DNA of 64,000 bases from Galeopsis tetrahit (lineage: Eukaryota; Streptophyta; Magnoliopsida; Lamiales; Lamiaceae). The position numbers and the translations under genes were made by a program. Positions 21,105-32,305 of the stretch are shown in pieces; position 1 is the first letter of the stretch; each line of letters opens with the position of its first letter. The notes beneath the pieces are model-generated. The model saw only the letters and a program-made list of their open reading frames with translations. It ran no database searches and was not told the DNA's origin. The stretch is from positions 20,768,066 to 20,832,065 of the forward strand of contig OY776124.1 of NCBI GenBank assembly GCA_963675135.1, given 5' to 3'.

Positions 21105-21303
21105 TTTTGTATAGCTCATGATATATAACATAACTCGAACATCCATTTCAAGTAAATATCCTATTTTTGCGCAGTAGGGTTATGAAAATCCACGAGAAGC
21201 GACTGGGCGTATTGTATGTGACAACTGCCATTTAGCTAATAAGCTCGTGGATATTGAGGTTCCACAGACGGTACTCCCTGATACTGTATTTGAAGCAGTT
21301 GTT
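21105..21303 (+). pseudogene. petA: nuclear plastid DNA: petA (cytochrome f) fragment
   Basis: From the ATG at 21118 the frame reads a cytochrome f N-terminal stretch: transit/signal end TRTSISS, then YPIFAQ, GYENPREATGRIV, the haem-attachment motif CDNCH (normally CANCH in plants) and VDIEVPQ to VFEAVV. There the similarity stops abruptly. A TAG at 21175 replaces the second Gln of the mature start, and Ala-to-Asp and Pro-to-Leu changes flank the haem motif. It covers roughly 60 of about 320 codons. Cytochrome f is encoded by the chloroplast genome, so this is a transferred plastid fragment (NUPT) that cannot function here. Recognition is from memory of the protein family. Confidence 0.85.
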
Positions 21304-21600
21304 ATGGGTACCTTTTACAAGCCATACCCACCCGTTAGATGCACCCCAAAACCCTAATTTATTACTTCTTCCTTCCACCTTCTCCATTTCATTTATCCTT
21401 CGAACCCATGTATCGAAGGCCACCAACACACACCCTGACCGCTGGGCCACCACAATATTCCACATATTCACGATTTTCGCGAGCAGCAGGGTTTGAACAC
21501 ACGACCTCTCGGTCACGAAGCTTTATGGGCGCCCCATGTGTGTCGCTTAGACTAGAAGCTTTAGTCGACATATATGTTGTGAATGCAATTAATATATATA
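21304..21600 (-). repeat. possible tRNA-derived SINE-like sequence
   Basis: On the minus strand TGGCCCAGCGG (about 21440-21450) resembles a pol III A box, and GGGTTCGAAGG (about 21400-21412) resembles a B box at a suitable distance. A second B-box-like GTGTTCAAACCC is near 21490-21502. No poly-A tail or target duplication is visible. It is only a possibility. Confidence 0.3.
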
Positions 21601-22249
21601 CAATTTAATTTTAGTTTTAATTATTTAATTCAATCCATTTTAACTTTAATTGTTTATTATTAAATTGTCAAAGCATATCATATTTATTTCTAAATGAGAA
21701 TTTACTAAATTATGCGTTTCAAAATAAATTATTTAATAACGGTGATTAAAAATATTAATTCACACCATTTAAATTTATTCTAATCTTCAATTCACTTATA
21801 CATTTAAAAAATATCAGTTCATTTATCCATTTAAAAATATTTTCATCTTAATTAAATTCGTTCTCAAGTTAATTTTTAGTCTAAAATAACATTACGGTGA
21901 TTAAAAATACCAATTCACACTATTTAAATTTATTCTAATCTTCAATTTACAACATTTAAATTCATTCTAATTTTTAATTCACAACAATATCATTACATAC
22001 AACATTGAATATAATTATTTTTATCCATTTAAAAATATCAATTGACTTAGATAATTTAATTAAAACTATTTTCATCTTAATTAAAATCATTCTCAAGTTC
22101 ATTTTCAATTAAAATAACATCACAAACAACATTAATTATAATCATTAGCATGTTCACGTCAATTAAAATAACATCACACACAACATTAAAATAAACAATC
22201 CTCAACTTCAATTTAAAATAAACATAACAAAGTAATAGAAAATGTATCA
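21601..22249. repeat. AT-rich degenerate tandem repeats
   Basis: A block starting ACGGTGATTAAAAATA is present at about 21738 and again at 21894, each followed by similar sequence (CACTATTTAAATTTATTC type), giving an imperfect repeat with a period near 155 bp. The words AATAACATCACA recur near 22120 and 22165. No coding sequence is present. Confidence 0.5.
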
Positions 22250-23959
22250 CTACTCATCACCACCATCATCCTCAGCATCACCCTGATCCTCAACCTGGTT
22301 ACCATCCTAAACATTGTTCGACGTCCCCGACGCCCCCGACAGCCTCGGCGCCCCACCCATCTGACCCATCATCGCTTGCATTTGTTCCTGAAAATGTTTG
22401 AGTAAGCGCTCCTCCGTCTGGTGCATTTGTAGGAGTAAGCGTTGCTCTCTGTCCTCATTGATTCTCCGTTCTTCAGCAATAGCAAGGTCAATGTCGGCCT
22501 GGGTGAATCATCCATAAGCCGTACCACGTGACGTCTCGCCAGGACCGGAGGAGACCCGTCTGTTCTTACCTACTTGTCCAAGGCCCCTAACACGTCCATG
22601 AGACCTACCAACCTTTTTCAAGTACAATTTAGACATGTCGGGTATAGATGGGGTCTAGGTTGAACTATCCTCTGAAGTATGTCCATCTGACGGTTCACCT
22701 GAGAGATTGGACAACTCCTCATGTACTTGGTCCTATACGTGCATATTTAAAAGTGGGTTAATACATTTTCAAGTACAATTAAATATATATTTATTATATA
22801 ATGTTATATGTATATATATATATATATGTACACACTTACAAGAATATCACCCATATAACCATATTTATATGTGTCGTTTTCGTAACGATGGTAATATTCA
22901 ATTATCTCCCAGTCGTAGGCAGGGCGTCCCATCTTTTGCTCCTGTATTTAGAATTGAAAACATATACGTACAAATAAAATAAAAAATTAACTCAAATTAA
23001 TTATAATTGACCACAAATACTTACAATGCGTCGTGCGACCTCTTCTGCTCCACGAGCTCTGCCTTTATGAGTACCACAACCAGTACCCGAACCTCCAGGC
23101 TCGGATAAGCGGTTCTTAGGACACTGCTCACTCTTCTTAACAGTGGCAGGATCGTTCCAGTGACGAACTAAGTCATTCCAAACATTGACATCCCACCCCA
23201 GCTTCTTCTTCTTCTTCTTCTCCCATGTTGTCTTGACATTTGATAACATGCCAGTGTACCAATTTGTTGCTCTTTCAAGAAAGAGCATGTACACCAGTTC
23301 AGAAGATGTGGTATCAGGGTCCCACGTGACGTCGGTTTGCAAAAAAAAATAATGTAAAGTTATGTTATACATCATTAATTAATTATACCTGGAATGTCTC
23401 CCACCACCGTTGAATCGTATCGGGTGATACCTGGGAAAAGTTGTGTGCACCAAGCTCCATATTCATGTACATTATAATCTGTCTGATCGTCCTCGAGATT
23501 AAATTTGAAGGCATAAACCTGTTACACGTAATTTATAATAATGAAAAATTATTAATAAACATGTTATACATACGTCTAATGAAAATTAAATATATTATAC
23601 TTACGTCCCAAGGTAGATCCATAGTACAATGCGACTCTCGGGTGCATCAGTCGACATGCTGGCCTGTGTCCCGACAGACGGAGGTCCAACTGGCTCATGT
23701 GTCGGTGGAGGAGATGGTTCCTGTGCATGTGGATACATATGAGGCACCTGAGTGTAATAGGATTGGGGTTCATTTCGGGCATCTGGGGCAACTGTAGTAT
23801 CTGGGTCATATCGGGCAAATAAAAACCCTATGGTATGGGCACAATCGGTGTCTCATCCATCGGCTCTCCTCTACCTCTACCTCTACCTCACCCCTGTCCA
23901 GAAGAACCCTGTCCAGAATAACCATGTCTACGACCATGCCCATGACCCTGTCCACTCAT
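22250..23959 (-). pseudogene. CACTA/En-Spm-type (Ptta, Transposase_24-like) gene, five exons, broken
   Basis: Read on the minus strand, exons with good GT/AG borders are 23959-23605, 23518-23389, about 23340-23025, 22941-22840 and 22732-22250. Exon 1 begins MSGQGHGHGRR, a Gly/Arg-rich start. Exon 2 carries QVSPDTIQRWWETFQ. Exon 3 carries WNDLVRHWNDP, SEQCPKNR and THKGRARGAEEVARRI, the pattern of plant Ptta/En-Spm proteins. Exon 5 ends in an acidic tail after a glutamine-rich helix (RLLKHFQEQMQAMMGQM). Stops interrupt exon 1 (after SSGQG, and before GFYLP) and exon 5. Exon 1 also needs a frame change, and the acceptor of exon 3 has lost its AG. I found no matching CACTA ends close by. Family naming is from motif memory; an HMM search would decide. 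Confidence 0.6.
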
Positions 23960-24713
23960 CTGTCAAAATGAACATTAAAACATTATTAACGTTGAACATT
24001 GTAACAATTAAAATAACATATATATGAACATTTTTATAACGATTAACACTAGTCACCCCTTCTCGCGGCCCCTATTCTGTAACTCGTCACCCCTTCTTGC
24101 GGCCGCGATCGCTTGCCCCCACCCCCGACCCTAACAGTCGGCCGCCGCCCTCCCTTAGAGGTGTTAAGGTTCAGGTAGGGTTTTTTTTTCGACGAGCCAG
24201 TGTCCAATATATGCACTATAACATGTTTTTTTGTCGACAACAATGCATATATTAGATTTAATATTGTTGAAATTTAAAAAAAAAAATCGACAAACTAGTG
24301 TCGATCGTCTGCATTATTGTCGACAATAATGCATTCGGTCGACACAGGTTTTTCAAAAATATGTTTTTTATTTTTATTTTATGTTTTGAAATTTCTATGA
24401 TTATTTTATTAAAAATGTGATGGTGTTGGCTGTTAGAGGTGGCGGCGACCGCTATTTGGGTTAGGGTTTAAAAATGGAGGGAAGTGTATTTATCAAGATT
24501 ATTTTAGTTTATTTCAGTATAAGAGTAGTTTATATATTTTACATGATTATATAAATGAGAAGGAGGAGTATATTTAACAAAGCTGAAGGGATATATAGTG
24601 TGCGCCTAAAATGGAGGTGATTGGAGAATGGAGAGAGAAGGGAGGTTGTGAGCGTTGATGGCAGATTTGGGAGAAGCAGCAATTGGTCGTACGCATGTCA
24701 CGAGAGAAGGAAG
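23960..24713. other. upstream region of the transposase pseudogene with palindromes
   Basis: No gene. A short repeat GTCACCCCTTCT is present at about 24052 and 24089. GTCGAC words are frequent (24233, 24318, 24338). A perfect 22-bp palindrome centred on GTCGAC spans 24311-24332 inside a longer inverted repeat (24298-24307 with 24336-24345). Such clusters may be subterminal transposase-binding repeats. Confidence 0.4.
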
Positions 24714-25826
24714 TGTTGGTGTATACTGTAAAGCAAACTTTTAGTGGGCTTTTGTGACGTATATTCGATTTCCTTTTATCTGAAATAAATGGGTTTTCAC
24801 ATTATTGTATTCTTTGTGAAATAAATGGGTTTTCACAACTGAGATAGTTATGGACAAAACTATTGGTTTAAGTTGTAGTGTAAACTTGTTAGTGGTTTGT
24901 CTTGGCCATTAGTTTATACTAGTGCGCTGTGGTGTATTGAATGGATCACAAATAAGACATGTTCTTCTGTTCTGACTGTTATGAAGAACCAGAGGTCTTG
25001 GTGACTTTTATGATTCTTAACCCTAAGTGTGATATTTAGATGTGTGGGGTGCTTGTTCACTACTTTGATGTACCATAGGTGAGAATCTTGGTAGATTCTT
25101 CACGGTCCGTATTTTGGGTAGTGGCATCGCTCCCATGATGTCTTCTTATTGGCATTAGGGCACCGTGTCCTGTACATCCAGGGTGATGATATCCCCTTGA
25201 GAAAACTCATAAAGGATTGTCGTATTAAACCCTGCAGGTGGATTTGATCCGTACGACAACAAGGTTGAGTGGTACTGCTCAAGGAATTATAGAAATTAAT
25301 TATTTAAAGAAGACATAAGCTTTAATAATTAATGGACGTGCGATATCTTAAACACGGAGAATTATAAAGTCTAATAGAAGCCCTGATTCAGTTCGGGATA
25401 GGACGGGAGTGCAACATTAATTCTCTAGTGGAATGAATTAATGTTCTCGGGCCAAATTATATGTTCTGGGCTGAACATAAGAGTACTTGGGCCTGTAAGA
25501 AGCCCAAACCCTATACCTTCTAATGGATCCCTAGTCTGGCCCATGAACTTATGGAGATTATAAATAGGAGCCTCAAAATAGTTTTGAAACCCTAGCACAC
25601 ACGGAATTGAGAAAACGGCTAGGGTTTCAAAGAGACGAACTAAAGGCAGCCTTCTCCACGTTTGATAGCGCGCCGTCCACCCGGTGTTCGAACAAGGTTG
25701 GGAGACAGACTAGAAGATCCGTAGATTGGAATCAACGCCTCGATCTTCAAAGGTAACTAATCTAAACTATGCTTTAGATTCATGTTGTTTATGTTTCAAT
25801 TCGTTTTATACGTTTGGTACCCAACA
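24714..25826 (+). repeat. solo copia-type LTR (1113 bp)
   Basis: Starts TGTTGGTGTATACTG and ends TTGGTACCCAACA, a TG...CA pair with matching TGTTGG/CCAACA ends. A promoter-like AGATTATAAATAGGAG lies near 25556. A direct repeat TGAAATAAATGGGTTTTCAC is at about 24780 and 24816. Neither a primer site nor a polypurine tract adjoins it, so it is a solo LTR or a truncated end. The flanks GGAAG and ACGAA do not form a duplication. Plus orientation is inferred from the TATA-like sequence. Confidence 0.65.
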
Positions 25827-26329
25827 ACGAACCTGGTGACGGACAGCCTTCGCCGGCGTGTTCCAGCAGGAAGGACCATTTTTTTTTAGGGGAAGAGAAG
25901 GACCATGACTCTATGTCCGTGTTAATTTATTCAGCTTTTACTTATAATTTTTGTTGTTTAAAAAATTGTACGAATATGACTCTAGATTTAATTATGCCCT
26001 TTTATTTATGTGATTTTCGATTTATTTCAATTCTTATTTCGATTTTGTTTTTATTTTAAATAGATGATATGCATGTTTTGATTATGAATTTAATAGACTT
26101 AATCATTCGATTTTATTACTTTATCGATTCTAGCTATCCCATAAATTATAATTCGTAGTTGTTATAATATTGTGGGAATTGTTGCAACTAGGGCAAAACA
26201 CCTTAGGGAAAAATAACGTCTAGGTTGTATAAAACACGTGTCTTGTATCCCTAGTCTAGTTTATCCTATTGTTTTAATCCTTGAAAGCATTCCTCGCGTT
26301 GAACCTTAAATACATGTTTTAGAATTATT
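25827..26329. other. intergenic, nothing recognised
   Basis: About 0.5 kb with no supported gene. GAAGGACCAT occurs twice, at about 25866 and 25897. It is cut by the S3 insertion; the sequence resumes at 39025. Confidence 0.5.
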
Positions 26330-26334
26330 TGTAT

Positions 26335-27605
26335 TGTAGGTCCCTAAGTTGAGTTAATATCGAGGGAAGCTAAAGAAAATGTCTAGAGGGGGGTGAATAG
26401 ACTTTTCTAAAATCTTTCGATATATCAGAATTACAATGTGCGGAATACGAAATTAACAATGAGCCCAATTAAAGATTATACTCAACTTAATTAGAGAACT
26501 CTGTTTCAGTAGTTTACTCAACTAGTCTTGTTCAGTTATGTATGTTTAACAAGTAAACAATTAATCAATTCAAACAAACAAAACAGTAAAGTAAATCAAC
26601 CACGAGATTTATAGTGGTTCGACAACTTGTCTACATCCACTCTCACAAACCCAGTTGTGAAATTCTTATTAACTCTTCCAATCGAGCAATATGTTCTTGT
26701 AGCTTTAAGTCCCAAGAAATAAGACTTAGATCTTCTCGATTATATCTCCAGATATATCTTCGATCTTACTAGCTATTTTACAAGTAACTAGCAACTTGAA
26801 ACAGTAAACGAAAATAAAACTTCTCTTCGTTCAGTAGTAGCCTTCTTCGATCTTCACTTGTCTTGCGTAGCTTCACTTTCTGAACTTCAATCTCTGAGAG
26901 AAACTTCGAACAATTCTTCAGTATGTAGCTTCAGTATCTGTATTTTCAGTAGTCTTTGAATGATAAACACCTTGAGGTATTTATAAACTCTAGAAATCAA
27001 GAACTCAGTTAGTTGTAACCAACTTTTCTTGAAAACTAACTTCTAACTGAAACTTCTTATCCTTTCGCACATTTCTTCGGTTAATTAGTTATTCCTTAAC
27101 TAACTCCTTCAATTTTATCTTCAACATACGTTTCTGTAACTAACTTCAATCTTCTTGTCTTGTTGAGTCGTACCTGTCTTGTGTAGTAGTAGACTTCTTC
27201 AAATTACGACATAAAACTAATCTAGTCCTATCCTCTAATCCTAACAAGACTATTACATTACATTAAGCTCTTGTTTACAAAGCTTAGTCAACTTATAAAA
27301 CTATACAAAGAATCTATCTATTACATTTAAAAACATGAGCTCTATACAACAATTATTCATAGCTCAATAACAATCTTAACATATACAAATAATAAAATTG
27401 AAGTACTTATAAATCGTACTTATCTTTCAATAATACTAGTACTTGTCTTGTGAATTCTACTGATCTGTTCAAGATGACTTCAACTTAACTAGACTAGATC
27501 AGTCAATACTTAGAAAATATTCAAGTCTTCTTTTTGGCTTATCAAAACTTCATCTTTTATCTTTTATCATCATTTAGGACTTGTTCTAGGATTCATATCC
27601 CAACA
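26335..27605 (-). repeat. 3' LTR of S3 (1271 bp)
   Basis: On plus it starts TGTAGGTCCC and ends ATATCCCAACA. TATA box (complement of TATTTATA) at 26978-26985. The C-loop hairpin, read on minus as in S2, is near 26377-26404. Confidence 0.95.
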
Positions 27606-27620
27606 ATTTCCCCCTTTTTT
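27606..27620 (-). other. polypurine tract of S3
   Basis: On the minus strand AAAAAAGGGGGAAAT lies directly before the 3' LTR. Confidence 0.95.
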
Positions 27621-27777
27621 ATGAAGCCAAAACTACTTGAATCTTTTCACAATAGTAGACTAGTTAAGTAGTTATCTTGTCTTAAACATCAAATAGTACT
27701 TATCTTTTCATTCATTTCGAAATAAGATCAGTAGATATTACAAATACTTAATCAAAATAAAACTAAGTAAAAAAAAT

Positions 27778-30700
27778 CTAGTCTTGAAGAGTACCTTCTT
27801 CTGGATTTGAAACACAGAATGCATCTAGAAGTCTCTTATGAATTACTCTGATATGGTCTTCAGTTTCGATCTTCTCCTTGTCAAGTAACTCTTCTTCAAA
27901 TTTCTTGATCTGGTTAAGATCAACTCTTTTACCTGAGCTGGTCATGGGAGTCTTCCATCTTGGAAAGATCGGTACTAGAATGTTGAAATTTGCAGCAGCA
28001 GATATCCTCAATATCAGATTCCAAAGCATTTGATTCTGACCTTCCATAAACTTATCAAACATAGAATACAGCTCATCTGAACTTTCAGAGTCACCATACT
28101 TTCTGATTATCCAGTGATCAAGTTCCCATTGTCTCTTCACTTTGAGCCATTCTTGACGATGCTCTTTGTCAATGAAGTAGTCAATGAACTGATCTTCCAT
28201 TTTCTCCTCATCATCCTTCAGCTTCTGCAACTTCTCAATATGTTTTTCTATCTTCTTTTTGCTTGCATAGTGAGATTCATCACTTGGATCAACAACCTTC
28301 TGCTTTTTCACTTTTGTTGTTGTCTCCATCTCTTTAGACTCTTCTATCTGAATAGATTTCCTTTTAGATATCAGTCGCTTCTGAATTTCAACTTCAGGAG
28401 ATGCAACTGCTTTGCCCTTCTCCTTCTTCTTCAACTCTTCTGCTTCAGCCTTAGCTTGCTCAATATCTGCAGTTTTAACCAACCTGCCTCTGCCTCTCTT
28501 AGGCCTGCTTAGATCCTGCATAGCTTCAGCAGCTTCCTTCGCTTCTGGTTCAGCACTGGATTTAGCTTTTTCTCCTTCAACACTTATATCCACTCGACTT
28601 GTCTTTGTCTCTTCCCCCTTTTTGGCTTCATCAGTCGCCTGGAGAGAGAAAAGAGAAGTAAACCGAGTCATCTCTTCATACATAGCTTGCTTCATTAGAC
28701 TCGTAGCTCTTTCAATCTGCCTTTCATGAGAACTGTTTTGACTCAACTTGTCCAGCTTGGTTGCCACCAATTCCAGCTTTTGAGTAGACAAGTTCAACTC
28801 ATTCTTAAAATGTGTTGCAGTCAAACGTAACTTTTTATTCTCATCAGTCATAGCACAAATAAGTTGTTTAGCTTGGGCTAACTGATCATAAGCTTCCTTC
28901 CTCTGAACATCAGCAACCTCGATTCTTGCTCTGTAGACTCTTTCCAACTTCCTGGATTCAGTAGCTAATACACGAGCAAAATCGACTCAACTCTTCTCCG
29001 AGTATTCAACCTGATCTTGGAGAAATCCTTCAAGTTGCTCAAACATATGTTGTCTGAATTCATCATCTATCTGATTGACTTCATTCAAGATCATCTCTTT
29101 TGAACTTGTCACAAGGACATTGTTTTGTTCAACAAGAGTCTTCTTTAAGTCGGATTTGAGAAACTCATCGATGGACGATTTGATGACACCTTTCAAGTCT
29201 GCTTTCAACTCATCTATGGAAGCAGTTGAGAATGCCTGAAATGAATGACCAACTTCAACATGAGTGGCTTCTTCCATGATCACATCATCAGCAACAGATA
29301 CTACTTCAAGTAACTGGCTTTCCGTAGCAGTAGTTAAGACCTCGCCTTCTACTACTTCTGAATCTGGAAGCACACTTCCAGCTATGGCTTTCAGACTTGG
29401 AAACGGACAATAAGGCACTATCGCTAACTTAGCTTCCTTAGCCTTCCTTATAGCTTCAGCCAAGTCCTTTCTCAACAAGGCGTGCAACTTCTCCATATAT
29501 CCACAAAGTTCAATGGGAAGTAAATCATCAGAATATCGATTTATAAAAGCAAAATCTGACCTTGGGCTGTTAACATGATCTACTTGAAATCTGAACACAA
29601 TGCCTCTCAACTGATTTGAGACATTGTCTAACTCCACTATGGGATCAGTAGACTGGAGTTCTTCAGCTTGTGTGGCTTCAGACATAACCACATCATCTTC
29701 AAAATCTGAATCTGAAACTTGAATACCCACATCAAATTTCGATTCTGAGCACATTAAATCATCAGAAATATTTAGCAATCTCTTTGCAAGGGCGGTGATG
29801 GCATGAGCTGGGAATAACTCTGAGTGGTCTTGAACACCACTGTTCTCCTTCTGTTCCATTTCCCAGTCCATAAAGTTTGAGATGCCTCCTTTTCCTAAGA
29901 TGACTTCGAAAAGATCATCCGTGCCAGACTTTTTCAATGCCACCCAGGTGCATATTCGTAGAAGTTTTTCAAACTGTTCTGATGCATAGTCGACTTCAAT
30001 AGCCGAGAGCTTCTTCTTCAAGTTTCTGCTCATCTTCGAACGGATTCTCTTCTCTCTTAAGCTCATAGGATAATATACCAAGGATTCGAATCTAACTTCA
30101 GACGGGGTCTGAGTAGGTGGGGTCCCTATCTCAGTTGTTACAGTGGCAACTGGCGTCTTATCTGAAGTAGATGGGTTAGGAGGTTCAACATATTCTGTTG
30201 AGGGTAGGGAGAGAGTTTGGACTGTGGTTTCTGTGGGCTCCAATGTATCTTGGTTTGGTGCGACAACTGTCGGAGTATCAGTTGTATCACTTATGGGAGT
30301 GTTTAGGGGATGACTGGCTCTCAGCGGTCGTGCTGCCAGTACTTGTGAGGTTGGGGGTACAGGGCGAGGCCTAGATCGCTGTGACCTAGTCTTGGTTCGA
30401 ATAGAAGTAGACGGGAGAGAGAGAGGAATTGAAACAGATTGAGTAGAAGTACCAACCTGTAAACTCGACTCGACTGGACAAGTAGGCGATTCAACTCTCA
30501 CTAGAGTGTACATTTCAGGAATTTGTTCACTCGACTCCTTTTCTTGATTCGACTCTTCATCTGACTGAGTCTTCTCTGAGTCGTCTGCACTGGACTCTGC
30601 CTCTTCAGACTCATCTTGTGAAGAACTGGATGAATTTGCATACGGCAACACCTCTGAATCATCAACTTGAACTTGCCTTGGGGCAGCTGGCCTTGCAGCA

Positions 30701-31503
30701 GTCTGCTTCCTCATTGCTTCTATTTTCAAGTAGAACTTAAGAGGATGAAAGGGCTTTCCTTTGCTCCAATCAGTCTTGTTGGGCATCAATAATGGGAGTA
30801 ATATACTCAGCTTGTTACCATATCCAACTGCCTGTGATACTACCCAATTTCGAGTATCAACATCCACTCTAACACTTCTTTCGAAGTACATCATCCTGTC
30901 AGCTATCAGCTTAAACCAGTTACCCTCAGTGATTCCATCATATATAGCTGCCATTACCCTTGTTTTGGCTTGGGTAACTGAGTCATGAGACCCAGTGGCA
31001 CATAGAAGCATCTTGCTTGCTATGTCCAGCAGAGTGCGATATTTTTCCAAGAGTTCGCCCTTCTTGGCTGTAGGAGCTTTGCCATCTGGTTTCAGTTTCA
31101 TTTTCTTGCCACAGAAGATGCTTAAGTACCTCATCTCCTGACCTTCAGCATACTTCTCCACATCAATCGTTCCGATGGGTAGCTTCAACCTTTCGAACAT
31201 AACTTCCCGAGTGATTTCCACTCGATTTCCACTGATAAATGATTCAATAACATCTCCCTGTCTGTTGGCGTTGGCATAGAATTCCAGAACCTCTTCCTCC
31301 AAAACAACTTGAGGAAACGCCTCCAAGTAGGGTTTTAGACCGCATCTGATGCATTTGGTCAAGATTTCTACATTTCCCTCCTTGTGATTTCCTTTGAAGA
31401 ATAGAGATGGTTCAACATGCACCTTGTTGTCATTTATGTATCTCCCTAGATCGAATGGTGCCTGAATGTTGGAACTTACATCGAAAATAGAACGAATCGA
31501 CAT
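27778..31503 (-). pseudogene. third ORF of S3, one nonsense codon
   Basis: Homologue of the S2 third ORF over its whole length. Start ATG at 31503 gives MSIRSIF; an upstream in-frame ATG (31551) would add 16 residues. The frame is open to TGA at 28987-28989, where S2 has TCA (Ser), and continues open in the same frame to 27778. The globular N-terminal part, the Ser/Thr/Glu-rich middle, the coiled coil, the basic KRGRGR block and the C-terminal QWELDHWIIRKYG region are all kept. A polypurine-tract copy is retained inside the frame at 28611-28623. A single recent nonsense change in 1240 codons suggests the protein mattered until shortly before this copy died. Confidence 0.85.
28611..28623 (-). 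other. polypurine-tract copy inside third ORF of S3
   Basis: AAAAAGGGGGAAG on the minus strand, about 1 kb before the true tract, at the position seen in S2. Confidence 0.7.
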
Positions 31504-32305
31504 GATGAATGATTTGTAATGAACTATGGAATTGAATAAGTAAGAAATCAATGTGTGCGCAAGTAGTAGAGTTATGAAAAACGTGGGTTAGAATGTGTGC
31601 AAGTGTTGGGTTTTGTTTAAAACTGTATTTTTGATCCAATGGTCATGATTGAAGGATTAAATCCAACGGTCGTGCCTTTTGGTATTCGGTTACGGAACCG
31701 AGAATACACTGTGATTTGATTTTGTAAAAGTTGAAATCCGCCTCTTCTATTGGCAGAAATGAGGAGTGTACTCATCTGACCTAACATATTCGTATTTTGG
31801 CGCGAATTGAATGTGTACACCTCATTAAATGGGAGTGTATAATTCCAATTCTAGGATATTCAAAATTTAGCACTATCAAATTACTTTAATACCCTTAATT
31901 CGATTCGAGTAAACATTTAACACATTTAAATAGAAAACTTAGCTTGTCCGTTCGAGTCCATCCAGAACAGATGAGTAGGCCTAATCTTCATAAGGCGAGT
32001 AGACTTAATTGCACAAGATGAGTAGTCTTATGACCACCAGTCGAGTTCCCCCTTCGACTGTGCTTGTCTACTTTGAACATCAAACTGTTATCTTTACCTG
32101 TCTTAACTTGTGTTACAGATTAGATGTAATACAGGTAGTTGAGTAAAATAAATAAGTAAGGTAAGTATCAATCTAGCATAATGGTCAAGATTCAAACAAG
32201 ATGATTGTTAACAAACTTAAGAGTCAACATAAGGCTTTTTAAGAAATCAAAGATTCCCCCTTAATGTATATTCCCTTAGTATTACCCTCAGCTTTACCAG
32301 CTTCC
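31504..32305 (-). other. spacer between pol and third ORF of S3
   Basis: Non-coding. It contains the four-unit 23/24-bp repeat at 31961-32046 and polypurine-like runs (minus AAGGGGGAA) near 32045-32055 and 32253-32263. Confidence 0.6.
31961..32046 (-). repeat. 23/24-bp tandem repeat, four units (S3)
   Basis: Read on minus, cores ACTCGACTGG, ACTCATCTTG, ACTCGCCTTA and ACTCATCTG follow at 23, 23 and 24 bp. It corresponds to the three-unit array in S2. Confidence 0.75.

Noticed and set aside
21389..21571. Minus-strand ORF with REVVCSNPAA
   Set aside because: Such peptides arise from translation of tRNA-like B-box repeats in plant DNA; no protein support.
24709..25831. 5-bp duplication around the solo LTR
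   Set aside because: GGAAG and ACGAA do not match; the LTR ends are convincing but the duplication is not.
28114..28729. Plus-strand ORFs of 132 and 105 codons rich in Leu, Phe and Ser
   Set aside because: They are the antisense of the charged, lysine-rich third ORF of S3.
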